A program made the position numbers and the translations under genes. A stretch of 64,000 bases of DNA from Sphingomonas panni (GTDB lineage: Bacteria > Pseudomonadota > Alphaproteobacteria > Sphingomonadales > Sphingomonadaceae). The DNA is taken from positions 62,001-126,000 of the forward strand of contig NZ_JAKREU010000010.1 of NCBI RefSeq assembly GCF_022664435.1, in the 5' to 3' direction. The notes beneath the pieces were generated by a model, which had not been told where the DNA came from, searched no databases, and saw nothing but the letters and a program-made list of their open reading frames with translations. Shown here piece by piece: positions 8,245-18,400 of the stretch (positions are counted from its first letter, which is position 1; each line of letters opens with the position of its first letter).

Positions 8245-9429
8245 TCAGTCGATTAATTCGAGCGCCAGCGCCGTCGCTTCGCCGCCGCCGATGCATAGCG
8301 AGGCAAGGCCGCGCTTCTGCCCGCGCGTTTCCAGCGCCGACAACAGGGTCGCCAGCACGCGCGCGCCGCTGGCGCCGATCGGATGGCCGAGTGCGCAGGC
8401 ACCGCCATGGACGTTCACGCGGTCGTGCGGCAGGCTCAGGTCGTGCATCGCCGCCATGGTGACGCAGGCAAAGGCCTCGTTCACCTCGAACAGGTCGATC
8501 TGATCGGCGGTCCACCCGGCGCGCTCCATCGCGCGGCGCATCGCGAAGACCGGGGCGGTGGCGAAGCGGGCGGGGGCGTGGGCGAAGCCGGCATGGGCGA
8601 CGATCCGCGCGATCGGCGTCAGTCCCAGCCGGTCGGCGACCGACGCCCGCGCCAGCACCAGCGCGGCCGCGCCGTCGGAGATCGACGAGGCGTTGGCGGC
8701 GGTGATCGTGCCGTCCTTCGCAAAGGCGGGCTTCAGCGTCGGAATCTTCGCGACATCGCCGCGCGCGGGCTGTTCGTCGAGGCGGATGGTGGTCGTGCCC
8801 TTGCGCGCCGCAATCTCGACCGGGACGATTTCGCGGTCGAACGCGCCCGAGCTCTGCGCCGCCTGCGCCCGCCGCAGCGATTCGATGGCGAAGGCGTCCT
8901 GCGCCTCGCGGGTGAAGCCATAGGAAGCGGCGGTTTCCTCGGCGAAGCTGCCCATCAGCCGGCCGGGTTCATAGGCGTCCTCCAGCCCGTCGAGATACAT
9001 GTGATCGATCAGGCGATCATGCCCGATCCGTGCGCCGCTGCGATGGCGTTGCGACAGATAGGGGGCGTTGGTCATGCTCTCCATGCCACCTGCGACGATG
9101 ATGTCGGCAGAGCCCGCCGCGATGCTGTCGGCGGCCATCATCACCGCCTGCATCCCCGATCCGCACATCTTGTTGACCGTCGTCGCCTCGACATGCTGCG
9201 GCAGGCCCGCGCCCAGCGCCGCCTGTCGCGCCGGAGCCTGGCCAAGGCCGGCGGGCAGGACGCAGCCCATGTAGATGCGCTCGACCGCCTCACCCGACAG
9301 GCCGGCACGTGCGACCGCTGCCCCTACCGCTGTCGCGCCCAGCTGCGTTGCGGTGGCCCCGGACAGCGACCCCTGAAAGCTGCCCATCGGCGTGCGGGCA
9401 TAGGACAGGATGACGACGGGATCGGACAT
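8245..9429 (-). CDS. Acetyl-CoA acetyltransferase (thiolase)
   Basis: A 394-residue thiolase II that condenses two acyl-CoA units or cleaves 3-ketoacyl-CoA. The acyl-accepting Cys is in NKMCGSGMQA at about residue 88, the His in ALGHPIGASGAR, and the second Cys in CIGGGEATAL. All catalytic residues are intact. The ATG at 9429 is preceded by GGAGAG at good spacing. A promoter-like TTGCGG-N17-TAGATG lies upstream. It is separated by 62 bases from the molybdoenzyme operon on the same strand and may be co-transcribed. Substrate chain length cannot be read from sequence; acetoacetyl-CoA is the usual one for this size class. Confidence 0.94.
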   Translation of the reverse strand: MSDPVVILSYARTPMGSFQGSLSGATATQLGATAVGAAVARAGLSGEAVERIYMGCVLPAGLGQAPARQAALGAGLPQHVEATTVNKMCGSGMQAVMMAADSIAAGSADIIVAGGMESMTNAPYLSQRHRSGARIGHDRLIDHMYLDGLEDAYEPGRLMGSFAEETAASYGFTREAQDAFAIESLRRAQAAQSSGAFDREIVPVEIAARKGTTTIRLDEQPARGDVAKIPTLKPAFAKDGTITAANASSISDGAAALVLARASVADRLGLTPIARIVAHAGFAHAPARFATAPVFAMRRAMERAGWTADQIDLFEVNEAFACVTMAAMHDLSLPHDRVNVHGGACALGHPIGASGARVLATLLSALETRGQKRGLASLCIGGGEATALALELID

Positions 9430-9467
9430 GGGCACTCTCCGGGACATATTCTGGTTTCGTTTGTTAT

Positions 9468-9496
9468 CATCTAGGGCGATGGTCGCGCCGCCGCAA
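9468..9496 (-). promoter_or_regulatory. Candidate sigma-70 promoter for the thiolase
   Basis: On the minus strand TTGCGG (9496-9491) and TAGATG (9473-9468) are separated by exactly 17 bases. They sit about 40 bases before the thiolase start, between it and the divergent prepilin peptidase. Confidence 0.4.
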
Positions 9497-9515
9497 TCGC
9501 GCTAGGCGCTGGGCC

Positions 9516-10262
9516 ATGTCCGCTGCGCTGCCTTCCGCCTTCTGGTCGATCCTGCTGGGAATGCTGGGCGTGGTGTTCGGCAGCTTCATTGCGACGGTCG
9601 CGATCCGCTGGCCCGCCGGGCGGTCGGCATTGGCCGGGCGGTCGACCTGCGACGGGTGCGGACGGACGCTTACGGCATCGGAACTGGTGCCGCTCGTCAG
9701 CTTCGCCATGCTGCGCGGAAGGTGCCGGACCTGCGCGGCGCCGATCGCGGCGGGGCATGTCGTCACCGAATTGCTGGGCGGCGCGATCGGCGTGGTCGCG
9801 GGACTGGTCGCGCCGGGTTGGGAAGGGCTGGCGGCTGCGGCGTGCGGCTGGGTGTTGCTGGCACTCGGCGCGATCGATCTGGCCGCTTTCTGGCTGCCCG
9901 ATGTGCTTACCGGTTCGTTGGCGGTCGTGGCACTGGCCGGCGGTCTGGCCGGGCTGGGCGTCGATATCGAGGCCCGGCTGATCGGGGGAGCGGCGGGTTT
10001 TGGCGTGCTGTGGCTTGTCGCCCGCGCCTATCGGATCATGCGCGGGCGGGTCGGGCTGGGCGGCGGCGATCCGAAGCTGTTCGGTGCGATCGGACTGTGG
10101 CTCGGTTGGCGCGCGCTGCCGCAGGTGTTGCTGATCGCGGCGCTGACCGGGCTGGCCACCGTGCTGGTTCTGCGGTTGGCGGGGCGCCGGATTGCCGCGA
10201 CCGACCGGATACCCCTCGGCACCCTGCTGGCCGGCGCAGCGTTCCTAAGCTGGGCGATCTGA
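9516..10262 (+). CDS. Prepilin peptidase (type IV, aspartate protease)
   Basis: A 248-residue polytopic membrane protease of the PilD/GspO family. It cleaves type IV pilin-like leaders and N-methylates the new N terminus. The N-terminal cytoplasmic domain has two CxxC pairs (CDGC and CRTC). The catalytic aspartates are in LGAIDLAAFWLPD and GGGDPKLFG. About seven hydrophobic segments are seen. No pilus or secretion genes adjoin it, so it is an orphan here. Possible clients are a secretion pseudopilus elsewhere or the two Flp pilins at 35.7-36.2 kb, although those usually have their own short TadV. The 3' end overlaps the convergent DUF1989 gene by 18 bases. Confidence 0.93.
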   Translation: MSAALPSAFWSILLGMLGVVFGSFIATVAIRWPAGRSALAGRSTCDGCGRTLTASELVPLVSFAMLRGRCRTCAAPIAAGHVVTELLGGAIGVVAGLVAPGWEGLAAAACGWVLLALGAIDLAAFWLPDVLTGSLAVVALAGGLAGLGVDIEARLIGGAAGFGVLWLVARAYRIMRGRVGLGGGDPKLFGAIGLWLGWRALPQVLLIAALTGLATVLVLRLAGRRIAATDRIPLGTLLAGAAFLSWAI

Positions 10263-10847
10263 CGCCGGTTCGATCCGATATTCGATCGGTTTGAAGCTGC
10301 CCCCGTTCGATGCCGGTGCGGAACATGCGGTGAGGCCGATCACGAGGTCCATCGCCGCACGGAAGGTGATCGTATCGCCCGCCTTGCTAATCGGCGGCAG
10401 GACGCTGAGCTTGCCCGTGGTCCCGTCGACCGGCACGTTCATGAAACAGTTGAACGCCACCGGAATGCGGTCCGGCGCGATGCCGTACGGCTCCAACGCG
10501 GCGGCGAGATTGCCGAAGCAGCCGCGATGCCTGGGCAGGTCGGGATAGAAATGATCGAACGTGTCGTAGGAGCAGGGCGTCAGCAGGAAATCATGCATGC
10601 CGACCATGTCGTCGACGATGTCCAGCATCACCCGGCTGCGGTTCGAATACAGCTTATGGCCGGTCGTCAGCCGGATCGTCTCGGCATAGTCCAGCGTACG
10701 GCCCGAAGAGATCACCTCGTCCAGATCATCGGCATTGAACGCCAACAGGTCGGCGACCTGGCATCCGCGCGGATCGACAACCGTCAGCGTGTCGCCCTTG
10801 GACAGCCGGAAGGCGGTGCCCGACCGTTCGGGGATGGTGACGTTCAC
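10245..10847 (-). CDS. DUF1989 (urea carboxylase-associated) protein
   Basis: A 200-residue DUF1989 protein. The family is found beside urea carboxylase and other nitrogen-metabolism genes; its biochemical function is unsettled. Typical segments are DPRGCQVADLLAFN and a conserved Cys/His-rich middle (TPCSYDTFDHF). It is probably soluble and cytoplasmic. Its ATG overlaps the stop of the upstream YqcI/YcgG gene by four bases, so the two are one operon, and no urea carboxylase is nearby. The pairing suggests a step acting on a guanidino or carbamoyl compound made or used by the heme enzyme. That link is inferred. Confidence 0.85.
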   Translation of the reverse strand: MNVTIPERSGTAFRLSKGDTLTVVDPRGCQVADLLAFNADDLDEVISSGRTLDYAETIRLTTGHKLYSNRSRVMLDIVDDMVGMHDFLLTPCSYDTFDHFYPDLPRHRGCFGNLAAALEPYGIAPDRIPVAFNCFMNVPVDGTTGKLSVLPPISKAGDTITFRAAMDLVIGLTACSAPASNGGSFKPIEYRIEPASDRPA

Positions 10848-11530
10848 TTCTGTTCCCCCGAATAATGAAAGGGGCAGGCCCAGCGGTCGTCGACCACGCG
10901 GCCGCTATACTGCCGGGCCTCGCTCGCAGCGCCATGGCGAGCCAGCATCGGGTTGCGACTGCCGGCAAGGGCTTCGTCGCGGACGAGGATTTTCTCGCGC
11001 ATCGTCTCGTACTTCCCTTCCGCGCGTAGCCGTTCGAACTGATCGTGCAGGTTAAAGACGAGCGTGGGGCGTTCGAATCGCCGGGCAGGGCGGCTGGCAC
11101 GCGGATGCAGGCCGACGATGAAGAACGCCTCGCCGCCGAAGCTGAGCGAGAAATGCGGATTGTCGGGATCGGCGCTGACCCGCGCATCGTAATCCTGACC
11201 ACGCCACACATCCTTGTCGGACAGCGACTGTACGCGCTGCCACAGCGCGCGTTCGAATTCGGATTCGCTGAGATCGTCCGGTCCATCGAACACGACCGCG
11301 AAACTGCGATACATTGCCCGGTCGCGACGATAATTTTCGGCCAGTCGCATCAGTGCGTCATGGATGCGCACATCATCCCATGCACTGTCGATCCGCGAGC
11401 AGGCCAGCACGTCCAGCGTGCCGCGCGCCATGGCCGACTTCGCCCCGACACAGGGAAAGGCGCGGTCGTCGACATGGTCGAACAGCAGGGTTTCGAGGCG
11501 TTCCTGTGCCTCATGCTTCCAGTTGAACAT
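10844..11530 (-). CDS. YqcI/YcgG family protein, GntA-like heme N-hydroxylase candidate
   Basis: A 228-residue member of the YqcI/YcgG family. From established work, the family includes GntA, a heme-dependent N-hydroxylase in guanitoxin biosynthesis, and related guanidino-group hydroxylases. Visible landmarks are FPCVGAKSAM near the N terminus, FFIVGLHPRASRPARRF in the middle, and the terminal CPFHYSGE. Conserved His and Cys residues are candidate heme ligands. No signal peptide is seen. The ATG at 11530 lacks a strong ribosome site. The stop is coupled to the DUF1989 gene, and a MarR regulator is divergent 106 bases away. The family call is good; hydroxylase activity and substrate are inferred. 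Confidence 0.82.
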   Translation of the reverse strand: MFNWKHEAQERLETLLFDHVDDRAFPCVGAKSAMARGTLDVLACSRIDSAWDDVRIHDALMRLAENYRRDRAMYRSFAVVFDGPDDLSESEFERALWQRVQSLSDKDVWRGQDYDARVSADPDNPHFSLSFGGEAFFIVGLHPRASRPARRFERPTLVFNLHDQFERLRAEGKYETMREKILVRDEALAGSRNPMLARHGAASEARQYSGRVVDDRWACPFHYSGEQK

Positions 11531-11636
11531 TTGCGGAGATTCCCGGCCCGGTGATTGGAACCACAGTACGTTTCGCGCATGATACCGGTTCCCCGCCGGT
11601 TGACGGGGCGCGGGGACGGCGGCAACAATCCATGTC

Positions 11637-12098
11637 GTGAACAAACGCCTGCTCCTCGACGATTTTCTTCCGTACCGCCTGTCGATCGCATCGAACCGGG
11701 TGTCGGACGCCATCGCCTCCACCTATCGATCGCTGTTCGGGCTGCGCATTCCCGAATGGCGGCTCGTCACCGTCATCGCCGAGAGCGACGGCATCACGCA
11801 GCAGGCGCTGTGCGTCGCCACCCGCATGGACAAGGTGACGGTCAGCCGTGGCGCTATTGCACTGGTCGACCGGGGGCTGGTCGAACGTCGCGCCAATACC
11901 GGTGACCAAAGGTCGCACCTGTTGCGGCTCACCGCTTCCGGCCGGGCGCTGTACGACGAAGTCGCGCCCAAGGCACTGCTTATCGAGCAGGAACTGTTCG
12001 CCTCATTCAGTACGAAGGAGGTCGAGGTGCTGCGGGACATGCTGGCCCGGGTACAGGCCGCCGCAGATGCGATGGAACAGCGCGGCGACGGTCAGTAA
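11637..12098 (+). CDS. MarR-family transcriptional regulator
   Basis: A 153-residue winged-helix regulator of the MarR family. The DNA-binding core runs through ITQQALCVATRMDKVTVSRGAIALV with the wing RRANTGDQRSHLLRLT. It should act as a dimer, repressing or activating nearby genes in response to a small ligand. It is divergent from the GntA-like/DUF1989 operon across 106 bases, which makes that operon and itself the natural targets. The start is GTG; a nearby ATG at 11632 is in another frame and stops at once. The 3' end overlaps the convergent YihY gene by seven bases. Confidence 0.9.
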   Translation: MNKRLLLDDFLPYRLSIASNRVSDAIASTYRSLFGLRIPEWRLVTVIAESDGITQQALCVATRMDKVTVSRGAIALVDRGLVERRANTGDQRSHLLRLTASGRALYDEVAPKALLIEQELFASFSTKEVEVLRDMLARVQAAADAMEQRGDGQ

Positions 12099-13096
12099 CG
12101 GTCGCGTCGCGGCTTCATCTGCCGCTTGCTCGGCAGGGTATCGGCGAGGCGCGCACCGCGACGGCCCATGGGCAAGGGGTGACCGACAGTCGAATCGACG
12201 GCGGTCTGCCGTTCCGCCTCGGCGTTGATTTCCGCCCCGATCAGAATGGCTAGGCTGGAGACGAACAGCCACATCAGCAGCACGACGACCGCGCCCAACG
12301 CGCCATAGGTCGCGTTGTAGTTGGCGAAGTTGGCCGCATAGATGCCGAACAATACCGTCGCCAGCAGCCATAACAGCGTCGCGGCGACCGAGCCGACCGA
12401 CAGCCAGCGCCATTTGGCGCGCGCCCGGTCCGGGCCGTAGCGATAGGCGAACGCGATCGCTGCGCTGGCGATGCTCGCCGCGACCAGCCAGGTCGCACCC
12501 TGGATCAGGATCGCACCGGCCGTGCCGAGAAATTCGGTCTGGCTGCGAATCCAGGTCAGCACGCCCGCCGACAGGATGCCGACGATCGCCGCAAAGATCG
12601 CCGCAATGGTCAGCATCGCGGACAACAGGGTGGTGGTGACGATGCTGCGTTCGTCCTCCTCCTCGTAGATCACGTTCAGCGCCTGAATGATCGCGCTCGC
12701 CGCGCGCATCGCGCCATAGATCGACAGCAGCAGGGCGACGAACAGGCCTAGGCCCGCCTGGGTGGAGGCCGTGGTCACGACCGCGATCAGCTGGTCGGAG
12801 ATCAGCCGCGCGGCGTCGGCGGGCACCAGTTCGAAGATCGTCTGCATATGCCGCGCCACGGTCGAGGGGTCGGCGATCAGGCCATAGGTCATGACGATCG
12901 CGCCCAGCAGCGGCACGAACGACAGAAAGGCGTAGAAGGCGACACCCGCCGCCATGAGCGTCAGGTTGTGATAGCCGACCATGGTGTAGACCCGCAGGAA
13001 GATCGCGCGCCATGCCGGCCATGGATGCTGCCACGGATGTTCGGATGCGCTGCCCGGGACGCGGGCAGGGTCGATCGGCGGCATGGTATCGGTCAA
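12092..13096 (-). CDS. YihY/BrkB-family inner membrane protein
   Basis: A 334-residue polytopic membrane protein of the YihY/virulence-factor BrkB family, whose members are widespread and of unresolved role. About six transmembrane helices are visible, starting at NLTLMAAGVAFYAFLSFVPL. The C-terminal tail is basic and cytoplasmic. The chosen start is TTG at 13096, because GGGGAG sits five to six bases ahead of it; an in-frame ATG at 13084 is the alternative. Its gene is divergent from tamA. The family is recognised, but no function is assigned. Confidence 0.9.
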   Translation of the reverse strand: MTDTMPPIDPARVPGSASEHPWQHPWPAWRAIFLRVYTMVGYHNLTLMAAGVAFYAFLSFVPLLGAIVMTYGLIADPSTVARHMQTIFELVPADAARLISDQLIAVVTTASTQAGLGLFVALLLSIYGAMRAASAIIQALNVIYEEEDERSIVTTTLLSAMLTIAAIFAAIVGILSAGVLTWIRSQTEFLGTAGAILIQGATWLVAASIASAAIAFAYRYGPDRARAKWRWLSVGSVAATLLWLLATVLFGIYAANFANYNATYGALGAVVVLLMWLFVSSLAILIGAEINAEAERQTAVDSTVGHPLPMGRRGARLADTLPSKRQMKPRRDRY

Positions 13097-13247
13097 AGCG
13101 GCTCCCCTTCGCGGCGATTACCTAACGCAGCGGCACGGGAATCGGATGCAGCGTAACGTACAAATTGAACCAATTCCGTCTGTTGGCGTTTTTCGGTTTA
13201 CGGGGGTTGTGTGTCGCACCCCGCACCAAGGGGATGGGGACAGGGTT

Positions 13248-15407
13248 TTGGGGGACTTTCGCGCACGGACCGGTTTTGCGCTGCTCGCAACGACGATGTT
13301 GATCCCGGTGGCCCATGGACAGGGGACTACGTCGCGCCCGGCAAACGTGACGGGGCAGCAATCGCCCGTCGAGCCGATCGTTCCCGATCCTGAGTTCAAT
13401 TCGGCACTGCCTTCCCTTTCGGGCGATATCAACGCGCCGCTGGAACCGATGTCGGCATTCGACAAAAGCCCGGCACCGCTGCCGCAGGTCCAGCCGCTTC
13501 CGGCGCCGACTGCGCCCGCCACCGAAGCGCAACTTCCCGCCGAAACGCTGCCGGACGCCGTCCTTCCCGAAGCGCCCGAGCTGGCCCAGCCGCTGACGCC
13601 GCTATCGTCGTTCGACGTCACTCCGGTCGAGGTCGCCGGCGTCGACGACCAGAAGGCCGTCGAAATCCGCTATGACACGGTCGTCAACGGCCTCGACGCG
13701 ATCGACGGCGAAACGCAGTTCCGCGCGCTGTCGGCGCTGCGCGAGGGCGATGGCAAGGCAGCGAATGCCGCGATGATACAGGCCCGCGCCAAGGAAGACG
13801 AGCAACTCGCCATCCGCATCATGCGGGCCAAGGGTTATTATGACGGCACCGCGACCTCCGCGATCGAAACGCCGCCGGGTGCGCGCGTGCGGGCGGTGGT
13901 GACGGCGGTGCCGGGCAAGCAGTTCACGCTGGGATCGATCCGCATCGATACCCAGCCGACGGTGCCGCCGAACCTGGTCGATCGCGAATTGCCGCTGAAG
14001 GTCGGCGATCCGATCGACGCCGAACGGATCCAGGCGGCCGAGGCCAATGTCAGCCTGAAGCTACCGCAGCAAGGCTATCCGTTCGTCGAGGTCGGACAGC
14101 GCGACATCCTGCTCGACGATACGACGGTCACCGGCGCCTATACCCTGCCGGTCACGACCGGGCCGCGATCGTCGTTTGGCACCTATTCGACCACCGGCAA
14201 GCTGGCCTTCGATGCCGAGCATGTCGGTATCCTTGCCCGGTTCAAGCAGGGCGAACTGTACGACAATCGCAAGGTCGATGACCTGCGCGCGGCGCTGGTA
14301 TCGACCGGGTTGTTCTCGGGCGTGTCGGTCGAGCCGCAGCGTACCGGCCAGATCGCACCGGACGGCACCGAATATGTTAACCTCTTGGTGAAGCAGGACG
14401 CCGGCCCGCCCCGTACCCTGGCCGGTGAAGCGGGCTATGGCACGGGGCAGGGCGTCCGTCTCGAGGGATCATGGACCCACCGCAACCTGTTCCCCGCCGA
14501 AGGGGCGCTGATCGTGCGCGGCGTCGCGGGTACGCAGGAACAGGGGGCGGGCGTCACCTTCCGCCGCTCCAACGCCGGGCGGCGCGACCGGACCTTCCAG
14601 ATCCTCGCCAACGCCAGCCGCACCAATTACGATGCGTTCGAGGCGTTTACCGGTACGCTCGGCATTCGCTGGTCGTACGACTCTACGCCGATCTGGCAGA
14701 AGCGTTTCACCTATGCCTATGGCGCGGAACTGATCGGCACCAACGAAGACACCTATGACTTCGACGTGATGGCGCGCCGTCGCAAGACTTACGGCATCGC
14801 CGCGCTGCCGCTGTTCGCCGGGTTCGATACGTCGGACAATCTGTTGAACCCGACCAAGGGCTTCCGCCTGAAGCTGAATGTCAGTCCCGAGGCGGCGGTG
14901 CAGGGGGCGGTGCGCCCCTATGGCCGTTTCATGGTCGAGGGCACCGCCTATTATCCGATCGGCGAGAGCATCGTCATTGCCGGCCGCGCGCGCGCCGGGT
15001 CGATTCAGGGGATTGCCCGCGACGATCTGGCACCGTCGCGACGCTATTATGCCGGCGGGGGCGGGTCGGTACGCGGCTTTGGGTTCCAGGAACTCGGCCC
15101 CCGCACGCCGGAGGTTGACGAGGATGGCAACAGCCTGAACCGGCCGATCGGCGGGCGCAGCCTGAACGAATTCGCGCTGGAGGCGCGCTATCGTTTCGGC
15201 AATTTCGGGATCGTGCCGTTCATCGACGCCGGTCAGGTCTATGAATCGAGCCTGCCCAAGGGGTCCGACCTGCGCTTCGGCGCGGGTATCGGCGGTCGCT
15301 TCTATACCAATTTCGGCCCGATGCGGGTCGATGTCGCCACGCCGCTCGCCCGGCGTCCGGGAGAATCCAAGATCGCGCTCTATATTTCGATCGGGCAGGC
15401 CTTCTGA
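13248..15407 (+). CDS. tamA: TamA, outer-membrane component of the TAM translocation module
   Basis: An Omp85-family protein of about 719 residues. It has a signal peptide (ARTGFALLATTMLIPVAHG), then a proline-rich spacer of about 150 residues before the POTRA domains. A 16-strand barrel follows, containing the lid motif VRGF. With TamB it helps insert some outer-membrane proteins. The start is uncertain: TTG at 13248 has GGGGA seven bases upstream and gives a compact signal peptide. GTG at 13209 and ATG at 13146 are in frame but give odd leaders. The stop overlaps tamB by one base (TGATG). The call is confident from the barrel and the tamB partner. Confidence 0.9.
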   Translation: MGDFRARTGFALLATTMLIPVAHGQGTTSRPANVTGQQSPVEPIVPDPEFNSALPSLSGDINAPLEPMSAFDKSPAPLPQVQPLPAPTAPATEAQLPAETLPDAVLPEAPELAQPLTPLSSFDVTPVEVAGVDDQKAVEIRYDTVVNGLDAIDGETQFRALSALREGDGKAANAAMIQARAKEDEQLAIRIMRAKGYYDGTATSAIETPPGARVRAVVTAVPGKQFTLGSIRIDTQPTVPPNLVDRELPLKVGDPIDAERIQAAEANVSLKLPQQGYPFVEVGQRDILLDDTTVTGAYTLPVTTGPRSSFGTYSTTGKLAFDAEHVGILARFKQGELYDNRKVDDLRAALVSTGLFSGVSVEPQRTGQIAPDGTEYVNLLVKQDAGPPRTLAGEAGYGTGQGVRLEGSWTHRNLFPAEGALIVRGVAGTQEQGAGVTFRRSNAGRRDRTFQILANASRTNYDAFEAFTGTLGIRWSYDSTPIWQKRFTYAYGAELIGTNEDTYDFDVMARRRKTYGIAALPLFAGFDTSDNLLNPTKGFRLKLNVSPEAAVQGAVRPYGRFMVEGTAYYPIGESIVIAGRARAGSIQGIARDDLAPSRRYYAGGGGSVRGFGFQELGPRTPEVDEDGNSLNRPIGGRSLNEFALEARYRFGNFGIVPFIDAGQVYESSLPKGSDLRFGAGIGGRFYTNFGPMRVDVATPLARRPGESKIALYISIGQAF

Positions 15408-18400
15408 TGACCGACATCGACACGCCCGCCACCGAAACCGTGATCGTGCGCGATCGGCCCCTCTGGGTGAAGATCCTGAAGTGGATCGGCATCGCCATCG
15501 TCGCGCTGCTCCTGCTGCTGGTGGCATTGGTATTTGCACTGAATACCGGGCCCGGCCGCGGGTTCATCGTCGGCAAGCTCGATGGTTACACCACCGCGTC
15601 GGGGCTTAAGGTCAATATCGGCCGGATCGACGGGTCGCTTTATGGCGCGATGACGGTGCGTGAACTGCGGCTGAGCGATACCCAGGGCGTCTTTGCCTAT
15701 TCGCCGGAGATCGCGGTCGACTGGCGGCCGTTCGCCTTTGCCAATGGCCATGTCGATATCCGCAGCCTGACCAGCCCGCTGATCCGCTATGCGCGCAATC
15801 CGGTGCTGAAGGATACGCCGCCGGGCGACCCCAATGCACCGCTGCTGCCCGATTACGATATCGACGTGAACCGCCTGAAGGTCGACCGGATCGAGGTTGG
15901 CCAGGCCGTCACCGGGCAGCGCCATATCGCCAGGCTTGATGGCGAAGTGCATATCGCCGACCGCCGTGCGCAGGTCACCGCGAACGCCGCGACGATCGCC
16001 GCGCCGGGTATCGCCGGCGGCGATCGCGTGGCGCTGAAGCTCGATGCCGTGCCCGACGACAATCGCTTCGATATCGACGCGCGGATTACCGGGCCGGCCA
16101 ACGGCATGATCGCCGGCATGGCGGGGCTGAAGGCGCCGGTCGTCGCGACGGTCGACGGACAGGGTGACTGGAACAACTGGCGCGGGCGGCTGGCCGGCAC
16201 GCTGGGCGGACAGCCGCTGGCCGATCTGGCGCTGACCGGTCGCGATGGCCGTTTCACCGTGCGCGGATCGACCCGGCCGGACTTGATCCTGCAAGGTCCG
16301 GTCGAGCGCCTGACCGCGCCGCGGATGGATGTCGCGATTGATGCCGCGCTGGCCGATCGGAAAGCGGATACCCGCATCCAGCTTCGCTCCAGCGCGCTGG
16401 CGGTCAATGCCGCCGGGCTACTCGATCTGGGCAACAGCCGCTTCGGCAATTTCCGTACGGAAGCGATGCTGCTGACGCCGGGTGCGATCGCGCCGAACCT
16501 GAACGGGCGCTCGGTCCGCGCGGCGGTCGTGCTGGACGGCGGGTTCGGGACGCCGACGGTTGATTACAAGGTGCAGGCGGCGGCGCTCGGTTTCGGCGAA
16601 ACCGTCGTCGAGCAGCTCTATGCCGAAGGGCGGGCGACGGTCGATGCCGACCGTATCCTGATCCCGATCGCTGCCAAGGCGCGCCGCATCTCCGGCCTGA
16701 ACGCGGCCGTCGGTGGGCTGGTCACCAACGTCTCGATCAACGGCGACCTAGCGATCGCTGGCGATCAGGTGCTGTCCGACAATCTGCGCATCCGGTCCGA
16801 CCGGATCGACGCGACCGCCATCGTCGCCGCGAACCTGACCACCGGGCGCTATACCGGTGCGATCAAGGGGCGGATCAACGATTATGAGGTCGCCAGCATC
16901 GGCATCCTGAACCTGACGACCGACGCCAGCCTCTATGCCGCGCCGCAGGGTGGCTTCGGGATCAAGGGCCGGGTCGTCGCGCAGACCACCCGCCTGTTCA
17001 ACGAAGGCATTCGCAATTTCCTGGGCGGAAATGTTACCACCACCCGCGCCGATGTCGGCGTCGGGCCGGACGGGATTGTCAGCTTTTCCAACGTCCGCAT
17101 GAATGCGCCGCAGTTCCGCATCACCGACGGGTCCGGGCGCTATGATCCTGCGGGTCCGCTGCTGGTCAATGCCAATGCCTATTCGACGCAATATGGTCCG
17201 CTGACCGCGCGGGTGACCGGCACGGTCGCCGCACCGCAGGTGTTGCTGCGCGCCGCGCGGCCGGGTGTCGGCGTCGGCCTGACAGGCCTTGAGGCACGGG
17301 TGCGTGGGCAGGGGGATCGCTATGCGATCCAGGCGACGGGCAACACCGATTACGGCCCGTTCCGTGCCGATGTGCTGCTGTCGACCGCGCCGCGTCTGGT
17401 CGCCGATATCCGTTCCGCGACCTTTGCCGGGATGAATATCGACAGCCGGGTCGAAGCGACCGATGCCGGTCCGTTCGCCGGACGCGTGAACTTCGCCGGA
17501 TCGGGCGTCGCCGGCATCGCGCGCCTGTCGGCGCAGGGCAAATATCAGCGGGCCGACGTCAATGCCCAGGCATCGAACGCGGTCATTCCGGGCAATATGG
17601 GCCTGCGCATCGGCCGCGCGATCGTGACCGGCAGCGCGGTGCTGTACGACCAGCCGGAGATCGTCGCCGACGCGCAGGTCGCGAACCTGTCGATGGGCGA
17701 ATTCGTCCTCCAGCGCAGCCGCGCCAAGATCAATTATCGCGGCGGCAACGGCACGGCGCAGCTGTTCGCCGAAGGATCGTCGGGTGTCCCGTTCCGCGTG
17801 GCGGCCAATGCCCGGCTGCGGCCGAACGACTATCTGGTCGCATTGCAGGGTGTCGCCAATTCGATTCCGTTCAAGACGGTCAATCCGGCGCGGATCGTGT
17901 CGGCGCCGGGCGGCTATCGCCTGTACCCGACGCGCATCGATTTCGATCAGGGATCGATCCGTGCGGCGGGTGTCTATGGTAACGGCATGTCGATCCAGAC
18001 CCGGCTCGACCGGCTCGACCTGAGCATCGTCAACGCCTTCGTTCCGGGCACCGGGATCGGCGGGACCGCGACCGGCAGCCTCGATTTCGCGCAGGCCGCG
18101 GACCAGAGCTTCCCGCGCGCCGATGCCCGGCTGACCATCCGCAATTTCCAGCGGACCAGCCTCGCGTCCGTCTCCGAACCGGTCGATATCGTCTTTGCCG
18201 GCGACCTTCGACCCGAAGGTGGCAGCGGCCGCGCGCTGATCCGGCGCGGTACGACGACGGTTGGGCGGATGGTCGCCAATCTGCGGCCCCTGCCGCCGGG
18301 CAGCGGGTCGTGGGTGACGCGGATGCTTGCCGCACCTCTATCGGGCGGGATCCGCTATAATGGACCGTCGGGCGTGCTGTTCTCCTTTGCGGGACTGGCC

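Noticed and set aside
13083..13247. Extended tamA N terminus from the earliest in-frame start
   Set aside because: The added residues overlap the divergent yihY start region and put a signal peptide more than 50 residues inside the protein.
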